Shown here: in pieces, positions 1 to 10,071 of the stretch | Layout: every line of letters begins with the position of its first letter | How positions within the stretch are numbered: position 1 is the first letter of the stretch | DNA from: Alternaria dauci | Taxonomy: Eukaryota; Ascomycota; Dothideomycetes; Pleosporales; Pleosporaceae | Direction of reading: 5' to 3' | Assembly (NCBI RefSeq): GCF_042100115.1 | Contig: NC_091276.1 | Span: 1,054,001-1,118,000, forward strand | Length of the DNA: 64,000 nucleotides | Notes under the pieces: generated by a model | What the model was told of the DNA's origin: nothing | Database searches by the model: none | What the model saw: the letters and a program-made list of their open reading frames with translations, nothing else | Made by a program: the position numbers and the translations under genes

Positions 1-1247
1 GGCACCCGTCATACACTGGCTACATTCAACAGTTCGACGCGCGGGATCGATGCAGCGAGGGACTGGATAGCTTCTGAGATGCGGAAGTATGCCGCGGAGA
101 GCAATGGCACGATGACGGTCGAAGTACAAAGCTATCTACAGGGAGTGGCCAGCAGGATCCCCTTTCCCGTGTACATCTCGAACGTCTTAGCAACCGCCAA
201 AGGAAGCGAGGACCCAGATAGAGTATACGTGATGACTGGACATATGGACAGTCGCGTTACAGATGTCCTCAACTATGAAGCGGATTCTCCTGGAGCCAAC
301 GACGATGCGAGCGGAGTTGCCAGTAAGTCTATTCCGAACTTACTTTCAGAGAAAATGGCTAACTTTGTAAAAAAGTTGCGATGGAAATTGCGCGAGTCCT
401 CGCAAAGCACCAGCCGAAATCAACAATAATTCTTGGTGCTGTATCTGGCGAAGAACAGGGCTTATATGGCTCGACTTATCTCGCACAAACTCTCAAGAAC
501 TCCAGCACGAATGTCGAAGGTATGCTCAACTGCGACATTGTTGGTTCTTCGACTGGAGATCGGGGTCAGAAAGATCCGTACACTATTCGTGCCTTCGCAC
601 AAGGTGTTCCTCCTTTATCTGCCGAGAACAGCGTCATTGCAGCACGACGCCTCCAAATTGGTGGTGAGAATGATAGTCCGGCGCGAGAGCTCGCGCGCTT
701 CTCGGCCGAAGTCGCTGCCAACAATGCCACCGGTATGAACGTAGCCATCATCTACCGTCTAGATCGTTTCCTGCGCGGAGGCGACCACACTGGATTTCTC
801 CAGGCGGGTTATCCAGCCATCCGGTACACGGAGCCCAACGAGAACTTTGCTCATCAGCATCAAGACTTGCGTACCGAAAATGGCACTGTGTACGGCGACC
901 TGATCGATTTTGTCGATTTTGACTACACAGCACGTGTCGGCAAAGTCAACCTTGCGACACTTTGGTCCCTCTCCCAGGCTCCTGGAATGCCACGCAACGT
1001 TACCATTGATACCACAGTTTTGGACAACGATTCGCGCATCAAGTGGATAGTCTCCAACAGCACAGATGTTGCAGGCTACGAGATTGTATGGCGATCCACT
1101 ACAGCAAGCCTATGGACGCGCATGCTCGACGTTGGAAAAGTCGGCTCAGTCGTGCTTCCGCTTAGCAAGGACAATGTCATCTTCGGCGTAAGGGCCGTCG
1201 GAACGAACGGGTATAAGAGCCCTGCTGTCTATCCTTTCCCAGGATAG
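1..1247 (+). CDS. M28-family zinc aminopeptidase, 5' end cut by the window
   Basis: Probably a secreted zinc exopeptidase (leucine-aminopeptidase type) that releases N-terminal residues from peptides. The first base is already inside an open frame, so the start and any signal peptide lie outside. Exons 1..322 and 376..1247; the 53-bp intron (323-375) restores the motif order. M28 metal ligands appear in sequence: GHMDSR (H and D), GANDDASG (bridging D), SGEEQGL (catalytic and ligand E), NCDIVG (D) and a late His in the FAHQHQD stretch. The last ~90 residues look like a fibronectin-III-type fold, common at the C-terminus of fungal and bacterial M28 enzymes. Several N-x-S/T sites fit secretion. 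Family call is firm; substrate is not determined. Confidence 0.9.
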
Positions 1248-1578
1248 AGGGAGCTGACCTGGAATGCTGTGTACGAGGAGGTTGTCTTAACACGTGTAAT
1301 TAGGATGAGTAAGTTGGTTTTCTTAATGCAGTATATCTGAGGTCTTTCTTACATATTTGTTTCCAAGAGACTAGTGGGCTTTCAACACTGATATGGTAAT
1401 TATACGTGATCGATCTCTTAGGCAAGCCCTTTCCAGTACCTCCGCTTTCCGCATGTACGCGCTAGGCGTCGCCAGCCAAGGCAGGCATGGAAGTCCTGAG
1501 TCGGAGCGATATGATACCGCTTACGGTGTGTAAAGAGTCCTGTCCTTGCTGTTGACGCAGGATGCTTACCTTGTGCAG
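1248..1578. other. Intergenic, nothing recognised
   Basis: This is the 3' flank of the peptidase gene. I see no coding frame with recognisable protein, no tRNA and no repeat. It may hold decayed upstream sequence of the MFS relic that follows. Confidence 0.4.
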
Positions 1579-1790
1579 GCCATCATTCACTGGCTTGAAG
1601 AGTGCCACAATCTCACATGTTTTGGTTTCCTTGGTATTTCTCTCTCCGATGAGTGGCTATGCTAGTGCCGCCCTTGTCAACAACTGGCTGTTTGACCGTC
1701 TCGATCAGCGCGGAATTGTCTTCGTCGGACCCATCTGCCACTTTTTGGCCTGTGTCAGTATTAGCATTGCTTGCAACACACCATGACAAG
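1579..1790 (+). pseudogene. Relic of an MFS transporter (BSC6-like), frameshifted
   Basis: A fragment resembling the early transmembrane part of fungal major-facilitator proteins of the BSC6 type. From 1579 one frame gives a WLEECHNLT-like loop. A shift near 1615 moves to the frame reading VSLVFLSPMSGYASAALVNN, then QRGIVFVGPICHFLAC. Both blocks match the family pattern (LE-YYNLT-VVSLVFLSP-GY-ALLNN, then QRG-AF-GP-CHLLAY). The second frame stops at 1784-1786, and a weaker echo may continue in a third frame to about 1830. No start, no remaining transmembrane segments and no complete gene are present, so I read it as a decayed copy. Alternative: one exon of a gene with unusual splicing, which I could not build. 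Confidence 0.5.
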
Positions 1791-2189
1791 CGTGCTCATC
1801 CTAGGGCCAGGCAAGCAGCGTGCAGTGTCGATGGACGCGATTGCCCAAAGCCATCTAAATATGGGACTATGACTTCTCTGTATCCCTCCTCCCACGGCAG
1901 TAGTCGGGTGGCCTCTTTCTCGGTCTTGTTATGCACAGGCTAAACAAGTTACACCTACTTGAAATTTGTGTTTACTGGCGTCATCTCCGTGGGCTGCACC
2001 GAATGCAATTCACATTCGACGTCATGCCGCAACTGCTTGATTCGACCGAAAAGCACTAACGCGTACTGGCTACTTTGTGAGTGATGCAACTGATAGTATC
2101 TTTTAGGACTGAGGAATCTAATCTCGCAGTCTCGCGCCTTTGCCCGCCATCTCCGATCCCTCCTCGCCAATTACATCGACCTCATATCG
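1791..2189. other. Intergenic, possible 5' exon of the next gene
   Basis: No independent gene is supported. The frame of the downstream protein stays open upstream of 2190, and a possible splice acceptor (ctaatctcgcag) ends at 2129, so a short upstream exon could lie here. I could not find a convincing donor and ATG pair. Confidence 0.35.
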
Positions 2190-3701
2190 TTGACTTCACC
2201 CGAATCTTCTCCGTCTGACACCATAGACATCTCGCACTTCCAAGCAGCTACATCGGGTACGAAACCGGATGCGAAGGTTGATTCACACGGATTGCATACC
2301 TCCTCAGCCGTCGAACCGGAAAAGCCTGAAAACAATACCACAGCAGCGAAGATGATGGAGACTTCTGCAAAAGCTGAAGACAGCCCAGCGAAACCAAAAG
2401 AAACACCCACCGACATTAGTTTGCACAAGACTCGCGACAGACACCCACCCAAGTCTGACGACACCTGTATCAAGGGTCCCTCAGGATCTCTCGCGGAGTT
2501 TATCCGTCCTCCCGATCTCGATTTCACCCTGAGGAAACTGGTAGGTGTCCCCAACGACATAATCAAAGAGCACTATGGCGAACGCGTTCACTTTCTGGCC
2601 GTGATCAAACAAGACCCCTACACCATGATTTGGTCCATCAAAACGAACGATTCGCTCAAACCTTTTGCTACCCTTACTCGGACGAAGCCCGACGGAAAAC
2701 TTTTGATATTCAGAAGCCAAGGCAAGAATCATCACGATCGCCGCCCGGAAGCGTTTGAGGAACGCGGCGTAAGGCTGCTAGAGATTGCCCGTACTATCCA
2801 AGCAGCCTGCGGGTGTAATCAAGTTAGCTTCTATGACGGCGAAAACTTTGTTTTGTTCACGTTTTCGCCGGGAACCAAGAAGGGTTTCTTCATAACAGTG
2901 GCTCGCGAGAACGATGGTCGCTGCAGACTTATGATCTGGCTGGGGGAAGGCATCATCAACGCCAAAGTGATGATGTTGAAACCACTCACAGGATATACGT
3001 TGGAGGATTCGAATGTGCAGGCCCTGGGGCTGATTTCTCCACCGCAGCGGTTGATAAATGACAGTCATATCGACAAGAAGCTCCTCCTCGGCATCAAGGC
3101 CAAATTCGGTGGATCTGAGTTCAAGATGTACACTATGCAAGACGGAACTGCAAGGATCGTCACAGTCGAAGATTGCCCTCTCCCTACAGTCAACGACCAA
3201 GACATAACCACAGCTATGGGTGTTTGCAAGTCTGCCCAAGAACCATTGACCGATTTTCTGGTCGAAATCGCCAAAGATCACGTCGGTAATCCACTGAAGT
3301 TTAGTTACGACCTCCTTCCCGACGCCTTGGTTTTTTATGTGCGCAAGCCCAAAGAACGTACCAAGGAATTTATTGGCATTCTTCGGTTTGCTCCCGCTGG
3401 CACTATCGTGCCCGGCGATTGGGGGATGCGAAATAAGGACCTTACATTCACGAATGGCGAGGGGATTGTGCGTACGGCAAAGCCACTATTCGATAGCATA
3501 TTGTTGCTAGGACAGCAGCAGGAATGCTTTTGTATGGCACTATTCGATTATCACAATCTAGTCCTAGTAACGCGTTGCAAGGCCGGGAAAGTGTACGCAA
3601 GCATGGTGTTGGTTACTCCCGGCAGGATCCGTGGTGCATTGATGCAATGGCTGCTACGAGCGTTGGAAATCGCGGAAGAATCGTTTCCGGCAGTCGAATG
3701 A
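2190..3701 (+). CDS. Hypothetical protein, about 450-503 residues, start unresolved
   Basis: Not recognised. The open frame from 2190 begins at a TTG, not an ATG. The first in-frame ATG is at 2352 (residue 55), yet the codons before it look protein-like and the frame remains open further upstream to a possible acceptor at 2129, so the true start is either 2352 or in an upstream exon. The N-terminal ~110 residues are Ser/Pro/Lys/Glu-rich and probably disordered. The rest is folded-looking, with several blocks that alternate a hydrophobic strand, a charged turn and another strand (around residues 140-165, 210-245, 375-405 and 445-480). This may be a repeated beta-rich module. No signal peptide, membrane segment or catalytic motif was seen. 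Confidence 0.7.
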   Translation: MTSPESSPSDTIDISHFQAATSGTKPDAKVDSHGLHTSSAVEPEKPENNTTAAKMMETSAKAEDSPAKPKETPTDISLHKTRDRHPPKSDDTCIKGPSGSLAEFIRPPDLDFTLRKLVGVPNDIIKEHYGERVHFLAVIKQDPYTMIWSIKTNDSLKPFATLTRTKPDGKLLIFRSQGKNHHDRRPEAFEERGVRLLEIARTIQAACGCNQVSFYDGENFVLFTFSPGTKKGFFITVARENDGRCRLMIWLGEGIINAKVMMLKPLTGYTLEDSNVQALGLISPPQRLINDSHIDKKLLLGIKAKFGGSEFKMYTMQDGTARIVTVEDCPLPTVNDQDITTAMGVCKSAQEPLTDFLVEIAKDHVGNPLKFSYDLLPDALVFYVRKPKERTKEFIGILRFAPAGTIVPGDWGMRNKDLTFTNGEGIVRTAKPLFDSILLLGQQQECFCMALFDYHNLVLVTRCKAGKVYASMVLVTPGRIRGALMQWLLRALEIAEESFPAVE

Positions 3702-3778
3702 GCTGCACTTTCTTGTCACTAGTAATTGTCTAATAAATAGATTTATTTGCAACACGTCAGAGGTCTTCACTATACCCC

Positions 3779-4998
3779 TCATCGGATCTTCATGAGGCCT
3801 CCCGGAAGTGCGGTCAACCCTGGGTCAAGCCGTCAGCTGATTGTATACTGCGCAAGGGTACAGAGCATGAACTTACATCCATCAATATCCTCTTCAACGG
3901 TCCGCGGTACAGTACATTTCATCGCTTCCTCGGTAGACTGGTAATCTAGCACGGAACAAACATCTCCGGTACAGCGCGCATCCATCGCTCTCTGGAGCGA
4001 GTCGTCTTTCCAGCCAAAGACGTAATCGCCGTGCTGAGTAAATCCGTGCCTACCAACGATAAAGTCAGACCCGATGCGGCATTTTTGACACGCTAGAGGT
4101 GAAATCTAGAGGCAGGAAGATAAGGGCAGTAAATGACTTACTCATCTCCAGTACTAAGCACAAAAGGCTGCGTCCCATCCTCAGGCCACAGCGCCTCGTC
4201 ATTAAAGATCCTCGTATCCCACATAACCTCATACATGACCTGCGGTATAGCAACAGGATGACTTTCTGGACAAGTTCCCGTAGGGCCAACATCAGTATCC
4301 AGCGAGCCGATCGCATAAGCTACGTGACTCTGGTGATCCGGACTGTCCAAATTGACACCATCCCAGCAAGTTGGAAAGGTAATGATGGAGCGTATCCCAC
4401 CAGGACAGAAGCCTGTAGGAAATGTCTGAGCATCCGGGTCTACACAGTTGAGGCGATTTTCCTCGCCAACTTCAGGCATACATCGGTAGCACACTTTGCG
4501 TGCAGAGACCTGGGTCGTCGCCGTTGCGTCGCCGACCAGCATGCGGAATCCGGGACGGAAGGCCGTGACAGCTGTTTGGTTGTCCATGTCTGGTATGTAG
4601 TAGACGGTGATACCTCCGTTGCCCTTCAGTCCTTCACTAGTGAATTGCGGAACACGTTTGTAAGTGCCATTGCGTGCACGAAAGTACATGACTGCAGTCC
4701 AGTAGTTTGAAAAGTCTTCGGAAAAGGTGCAACTGGTGCATGTGGACGAGTTGACGAGGTCGTGCGTTACTGGTGGCATGGATGCAGTGAAGGAGTTTCC
4801 GCCCACAATCTGATGGAGATGGGGAGAAGGGGCGACGTTGGGGTTCACGAGGGGGTCCAACCGCTCGACGACGAGTTGCGAACATTGGAAGCGTAGCATA
4901 GGTGGTATGTTCATCGGGGGTTGGCTAGAGGCATGGCCAACAAATAGGAGAGAAAAAGATAGGCTTATCCACGCTCTTGTGATTGTGAGGCGCACCAT
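3779..4998 (-). CDS. Secreted DUF1996-domain protein
   Basis: Exons 4998..4142, 4049..3877 and 3819..3779; introns of 92 and 57 bp, both with a CTGAC branch site, give an exact 356-codon frame. The start at 4998 opens with a typical signal peptide (MVRLTITRAW followed by a hydrophobic run ending VGHASS). The frame is open further upstream to 5115, but that extension spoils the signal peptide. DUF1996 hallmarks follow: an early RFQCSQLVVERLDPLVNP block, a QIVGGNSF loop, the SCTFSEDFSNYWTA motif, FPTCWDGVNLDSPDH, then HGDYVFGWKD and a DIDGWLTALPGG tail. The family is widespread in fungal secretomes, often with WSC domains, which this copy lacks. The molecular function is unknown. Confidence 0.88.
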
Positions 4999-5832
4999 GA
5001 TGACGGCGTTGAGGGGAGACTGGGAGAAAGTAAAGAAGACATGGCAGAACAACCAAGTCGTATCTATACATGTCGCCCTCACCCCATGTTTTCCATTTTC
5101 TGAACTCACCCACAACCGAATGCTGTTGAGTGCGAATGCAATCTAACGCTGATTGTAGTGGGGTCCGGGAATTGCAGGCCCTGGCCTCAACTGAATATTG
5201 TGCAACATCAACCTACCTTTTCGGAACTGTCTGCACTGCACTCTACGATCCGCAGCATCGGTATGTGGGGCGTCAGCCGCGCCGTTTTGTAGCATGATGT
5301 ATCAGTGAATTTTAGTTAAAAGTGCTGCAGATGTACACAGTCCACACTGCATAATTGGAAGCCTCTCCACTTTGCCTGATTTATCTCACACGAAATCCAA
5401 CCAACGTCGCCCACAGGCTATTTCTGCAATGCCAGGCTAAAGTCTAGGGGTGATGAAGCTCGGCCTTAGCATTGAGACATTATACCGTCGTGTTGAGTCC
5501 CATCCACTGCCTGGCACAATATCGTGTTGCTATTGATGTCAAACATAAGCTGATTACCCGGTCGGCTGCAAATGCAAGGCTGCGTACTGGAAGCCGTTGT
5601 CTGACTTGTCCAAGGGGTGACCTGTCATATCGTGGAAGTGTCTCCACAGAATCGCGCGCTCTGATGTGTGTTTTTGGACCATTGGGCCTGTTGACTTTGG
5701 CGGCCACCACGAGAGGTTTGATGCCGGGCAGAGCCCCAAATGGACATGTTGTAACTGTCGATTTAAACAATATGTGCGTGCTCAAGAGGTGCACGAGTAG
5801 GAGCTCGTAGAGGAAGGTTTGTAGAAGAAAGG
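4999..5832. other. Intergenic, nothing recognised
   Basis: Promoter side of the DUF1996 gene and 3' flank of the next minus-strand gene. Short open frames on both strands show no protein-like composition. No tRNA or repeat was seen. Confidence 0.4.
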
Positions 5833-6850
5833 CTATGAAAGCAGGACGTCATCCTCAGCAGGCCAGCGGCGAACAGCCCAGATGAACAAAGCGAGTGCAG
5901 CGAGGCTAGCCGGCCGCGGCCGATCAAAACGGTGAGGCGCCAGCCAGCTCTTCGTGTCCAGCCATGGAGGGCGTAAGCTGTGCGCTCTCGGGGGAGGTGT
6001 ACTTAGGGGAGTGATGGAGATGAGGACGGTACGTTCACTTGCCGACCTCTTTTGTCGCTGTTGTCAGACCGGCTGAGGCAGTGCTTGACATGCTACCACC
6101 ACTGCCACTCTTCCTTCTATGGTGTTTTGTAGACTCAGATCCGACGCTTGCACGGCGGTTGCTCGAGACTGGCTGCATGGGGAAATAACCAGCCTCGTCT
6201 TCGATGGCAAAGCGCACTGGTGTCCTCGCCCTGCTCTGCACCGGGCTCATCCGGAACGCTTCTGACCCGGCGCTCCACCTCTGGCCTGGGCTTGCGCCGC
6301 CCGTCAGGCTTCTGGCATGTCTCCTAGTAGGCGTCTCGGCAGGCAGTTGGAGGCGTGAGTTGATGCCCATCCACAGGGCCTCTTCGTCGTCGTCTCCGGG
6401 CATCCTCCACCCGCCTACGCCCTCGAAGTCGCGCGTCAGCTCGCTTGTGCCGATGAGGGCCGTGAGTGAGTTGTTCTTGTGCTTCAAGAGACGCGACGTG
6501 TGTGCCGAATGGATGCCCGTGTCTTGGGAAGACGCTGTACTTGCCGTGCTGGCCCGGCGATGGCGCGGTCGGGTCGGAGACTGTCGGGCTGGCGAGGGCG
6601 TCAGAGGGGAGCGACGCAGCGGCATGGGCTTCGGCGGCGAGGGAGAGAGCCATGCGCCGACGATTGCTACGGCGAGGCGGCAGTACACGGCCAGGGCGCG
6701 GAAGGAGAGCAGCGATATGGCGACGGACGTGGTGACGACGGCGAAGATGGCGAGCGGGATCGAGACGGAGAGCAGTATCAGGGGCGTGAGGGCGTAGACT
6801 GGGTTCCACATGGTTAGCTCGACGCTGCATGAGCCCAGTCGAAGCAACAT
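5833..6850 (-). CDS. Hypothetical membrane protein with Ser/Arg-rich tail
   Basis: Not recognised. Proposed exons 6850..6039 and 5977..5833 (318 residues). The chosen ATG (6850) precedes a long hydrophobic region, LTPLILLSVSIPLAIFAVV followed by a second stretch around FRALAVYCRLAVAIVGAWL, so one or two membrane segments sit at the N-terminus. The middle is basic, Ser/Pro-rich and probably cytosolic. Without splicing the frame stops at 6035 right after a GTGAAC donor. Splicing to a CACAG acceptor (exon from 5977) keeps frame and adds a tail containing SLAALALFIWAVRRW, which could be another membrane segment. The first exon is well supported; the second is less so because its branch site is weak. 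Confidence 0.6.
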
Positions 6851-6963
6851 GGTGTCGACGCGCCGTCTTGGACAAGTCGATGACGGCCGCGTCCGCATGT
6901 GAAGGTTGCGGGGAAGCGCCAAGACCTAGGTAGCATCAGCCGCGACCTTCTCTCTTCTCTGGC

Positions 6964-7200
6964 TCAGTTGCCACTAAACCGCCGTGCCGTGCTCCGTGCA
7001 GGTGTGATTCCGATGCCAATGAGAACGGCGCCCAACGAAGTGCCCTTGAAGATGCTCTCGTACTGCTCAATCTTCAGGCGCGTCGAGTAGGGCTGGCGCT
7101 TGATGCGAAGAAACGTCGCGCCTGTGACAGCCAGCCACGCACCGAAGAGGATCTCGTAACGGTACTTCTCCAACGCGGTTTCCGGGGCGTTACCAGACAT
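6964..7200 (-). CDS. Small HIG1/RCF2-like mitochondrial membrane protein (tentative)
   Basis: A 78-residue protein. Its block KYRYEILFGAW followed by a hydrophobic segment, then a polar KRQPYSTRLKIEQYES loop and a second hydrophobic segment (SLGAVLIGIGI), follows the layout of the fungal HIG1/RCF2 C-terminal domain. That family supports respiratory supercomplexes in the inner mitochondrial membrane. The classic HIG1 signature is not clearly complete, so membership is inference. The start at 7200 (MSGNAPETAL) was chosen because the upstream extension to 7296 is not protein-like. It lies 113 bp upstream of the preceding minus-strand gene and faces the next plus-strand gene across a shared promoter. 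Confidence 0.65.
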   Translation of the reverse strand: MSGNAPETALEKYRYEILFGAWLAVTGATFLRIKRQPYSTRLKIEQYESIFKGTSLGAVLIGIGITPARSTARRFSGN

Positions 7201-7569
7201 TGTACTGAGGCGATCGACCAAAAGCAAAAGATGGAAAATGCATTCACGGACGCAGGATTGGGCGGGAGACGTCTTGTTAACTAGGAAGGGCTTCATGACG
7301 TCGTCGGCACACCATCACGCGCTCGCCACCGCCATATGTCCATCACACCAGTCCTCAGACCACTACAGTGCCACCCAGAAGCATCGTCTCCAAACCCACC
7401 ATGCCTCTTCACGAACACAGCGCCCTTCACTCTTTTCCTATCACTAACCATTGTGAATGTACTGTGCAGCCGTCGCATCGCTTTCTCCGCGATTAATTCC
7501 CCTTGTCTGTGCTTCTCACGGAATTCCCATCACGCAACCTACCCAACCGTCAAGGTCAAATCAGCCGTC
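7201..7569. other. Shared divergent promoter region
   Basis: A 369-bp space between two outward-facing genes. It is C/T-rich near the plus-strand start. No defined regulatory motif is identified. Confidence 0.4.
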
Positions 7570-8103
7570 ATGAGTACGCCAGGCAAGTCAGATATCAAGT
7601 CCAATCTAATTGCAAAAATTCTCATTCCTGTCATGGCCGTACTCACGGTGCTCGTCATCGCAATCTTCGTCTCGCAGAAGGTCATGCCCTCCATCCGTCG
7701 TCGTTCGAAAAGGTCAGTCCTACCGGTAACTAACATACCACCGCGCGGGACATCCTTCCAGCGCCGCCTTGACTCTTTGCGGGTGTGGTGGAAGCCCACA
7801 TTCCCATCCGGTGTTCAGTCAGATTCACTACCGAACACGACGGAGGCGCCTACTGTGACTAAGCCTTCTGCTGCTCGCTTGCCCCAAAATCGGGATCCAT
7901 TAACTTATCAGGGATGGTCAATGGGTAACCATACCCAGAGATGTGCTTGTGAAGAAGAGCGCTACACGAAGCTGCAGGAAAAACGGAAGCCGAGAGTCTT
8001 CGCCGAGGAGTTCGCAAAGTATCAGAACCGGATTGCTGAACAGAAGAACAAACCTCAACAAGTGTATCCGAACAATATGGAAGCCAAAATGGAAGGCCGC
8101 TAG
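7570..8103 (+). CDS. Hypothetical single-pass membrane protein
   Basis: Not recognised; 177 residues, no intron. The ATG at 7570 (MSTPGKSDIK) begins a short polar N-terminus followed by one strong membrane segment (LIPVMAVLTVLVIAIFVSQ, about residues 16-36), a cluster of positive residues (RRRSKR) and a polar tail. The topology rule predicts an outside N-terminus and cytosolic tail. The tail contains CACEEE and a charged stretch (KLQEKRKPRVFAEEF) that may form a helix. The open frame extends upstream to 7336, but that part reads as leader sequence. First of three similar-sized membrane-protein genes on this strand. Confidence 0.65.
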   Translation: MSTPGKSDIKSNLIAKILIPVMAVLTVLVIAIFVSQKVMPSIRRRSKRSVLPVTNIPPRGTSFQRRLDSLRVWWKPTFPSGVQSDSLPNTTEAPTVTKPSAARLPQNRDPLTYQGWSMGNHTQRCACEEERYTKLQEKRKPRVFAEEFAKYQNRIAEQKNKPQQVYPNNMEAKMEGR

Positions 8104-8518
8104 CCGCACGACGTGTGTTTGCTTGGCCCAACAAGACGAAGAGCTTAACAAGGACCACCGTATATCAACTATTGGGTACATGAAACATCACGATCTTTGT
8201 ATTTGCATCATCAAGTTAGTGCGTATTTATGAAAGTTATGATCATGTACTAACAAACAGGGCTAACAAGGCTCGTTTCGTCATAGCCTGTCAGCCTCGCA
8301 CTCGTTGTACATCGCCTTTGTACGCAAAATGGTCTGTGGAGGCTGAGCTGGGTATTGCATAGTCACGGCTTTGTTTCTTTATGCGTTCTGCAAACAAAGG
8401 TAATTACTCGACTAACTACAACACCAGTCGGCAGTCATCTGGTCCTGGAACACGACACCGCTCTGCCATCTAGGCCCACGTCACCCTTGTGAAATCGAGT
8501 TGCTCTGAAACTATTACA
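8104..8518. other. Intergenic, nothing recognised
   Basis: 415 bp between two same-strand genes. A run of open codons around 8200-8360 lacks protein-like character. No RNA gene was seen. Confidence 0.35.
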
Positions 8519-9130
8519 ATGTCACTACCAAGGCTCGAGCCTGCCGCAAACAAGACCAACTTGTTTGACACGGATGCTGGATCCCTGCCTTCAACATCCG
8601 ACGACTTCCAACCTCGAGCTATATCCGAACAAACATTCGTTACCGTCACTTCCGTACTAGCCGCCGCCCTCGTCGTGGTCATCCTCATTGGATCCGTATA
8701 TTTCATTCTCCGCCGACGCCTGCGGCAAGATAACAATGATGGCGAACAACAAGATGTTGAACAAAGCCTACTGCGAGCTCAAAGACCAACACTAACTATA
8801 GACACTGGTTCATCACCAGCAAACGACTTGACGAGCTCTGCAGGCAGAGCTACCTTACCGAACCCGCCCAGATACAGTGATGTACCCTGTGTGCCACTAT
8901 TACAAGTCAGGACTGCTCCTCCGAGTATTTACGGCTCTGGATTAAATGCTTTCGATCCAGTGAGACTTCATAGTGCGACCAGAAGTTCTTCAGGTTCACA
9001 TCCGCCTGGCATTTCTGGCAGGCACGCGATGATGCCTGTGTATCAAGACAGTACATTTGAAGAGATCAGTTTCAGAGAGCCCATGCAGGCCCACAATCCG
9101 CATGATACGAGGATCAACCGCTATGTGTAG
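8519..9130 (+). CDS. Hypothetical single-pass membrane protein
   Basis: Not recognised; 203 residues, no intron. The frame opens earlier at a GTG (8489), but the first ATG is at 8519 (MSLPRLEPAA). Residues 1-38 are polar and could be extracellular. One membrane segment follows (FVTVTSVLAAALVVVILIG and on to about residue 63), then a stop-transfer cluster FILRRRLRQ, then a Ser/Pro-rich cytosolic tail. There is no classical signal peptide, which suggests a type III (outside N-terminus) single-pass protein. No domain is identified. Confidence 0.65.
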   Translation: MSLPRLEPAANKTNLFDTDAGSLPSTSDDFQPRAISEQTFVTVTSVLAAALVVVILIGSVYFILRRRLRQDNNDGEQQDVEQSLLRAQRPTLTIDTGSSPANDLTSSAGRATLPNPPRYSDVPCVPLLQVRTAPPSIYGSGLNAFDPVRLHSATRSSSGSHPPGISGRHAMMPVYQDSTFEEISFREPMQAHNPHDTRINRYV

Positions 9131-9321
9131 GCCAGTGGGAGTATTCAGCAAGCTGACTGCTGATTGCACTTTGTGTGCTCACTTCCCTTGAGTCTCTACA
9201 CATTGTTGTTGTGCCTGACTCTCGACTACAATCTTATCTTCAAATTCCCCTCCCGGTCTACCGATACTCTCACGACAGCCGGATTCGTAGAGCCAGCTCT
9301 CCTCAACGACGGTATCGACAC

Positions 9322-10071
9322 ATGGCGTTGTCTCTCTCGGATATAATAGCTACCGTGTCAGGCTTAGTGCTATTAGTCACAGGTCTAATTTGGTCCTTTA
9401 TCTGCCCAGTTGGTCGCTTCACCTTTTCGCCTAGAAGGTGTCCGTTGACAATACGAGACGAAGAGAATCAACTCATTTTCATATCTAGGAATCTCCACTC
9501 CGGCACCAGTGCTTTCGAGACAATTGGTAACCTTACAATTCCTCCGGATCGTTGCCCTCTTCCCCTAGCACTAGACATCATCAATCATATAGGGATGGCT
9601 ATTGGTCTACCAGCAGGAGCAAAGCCAGTGAGACTGAAAGGTGTCCCAAGAGTATCTTTACATTTACCGCTTCCAACGCCCATTACTCCGGCAACTAAAG
9701 TCAACATCGTCATGGCAGAAGTCGAAGCCAAAGCTGGATTCCTACATGCCAGGGGCGACGCTATGCGTAACCCAATCACCTCACGTCAGGAACCTTCTAT
9801 TCATCGTAGAACTGCTTCTCACGGACGAAAGACGAAAGACCAAGGTCATGTCACCTCGCGAAGTCGGGAGCCTACTGTTGCCATGGAAAAGCATGATTTC
9901 CACCTTGGTTTGCAGACCAGTTTGGAAGGGCCCTTGGCAAGAATACAGGATGTCTTTGTCATTGGTGACAGTGAAGACGACGAGCCTGGACATGACCATC
10001 TTGCTGATTCCGAAATGGCTTCCGGCTTTGGATCAGGTAAATCTATGGCTGCGCTCTATCATGCGGTGTAG
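9322..10071 (+). CDS. Hypothetical protein with N-terminal membrane anchor
   Basis: Not recognised; 249 residues. The open frame begins at a GTG (9175), but the first ATG is at 9322 (MALSLSDIIA) and leads directly into a hydrophobic segment (VSGLVLLVTGLIWSFICPVG) that acts as signal anchor. The remainder is soluble-looking, with an early FTFSPRRCPLTI block and a Pro-rich VSLHLPLPTPITPAT patch. A Lys/Arg/Ser-rich middle is followed by an acidic GDSEDDEPGHDH region near the end. Third of the tandem small membrane-protein genes. No paralogy between the three is obvious from sequence. Confidence 0.6.
   Translation: MALSLSDIIATVSGLVLLVTGLIWSFICPVGRFTFSPRRCPLTIRDEENQLIFISRNLHSGTSAFETIGNLTIPPDRCPLPLALDIINHIGMAIGLPAGAKPVRLKGVPRVSLHLPLPTPITPATKVNIVMAEVEAKAGFLHARGDAMRNPITSRQEPSIHRRTASHGRKTKDQGHVTSRSREPTVAMEKHDFHLGLQTSLEGPLARIQDVFVIGDSEDDEPGHDHLADSEMASGFGSGKSMAALYHAV

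Noticed and set aside
6204..6875. Long overlapping frames opposite and across the 5833-6850 gene
   Set aside because: Shadow frames of a GC-rich coding region; Arg/Ala-rich translations without structure.
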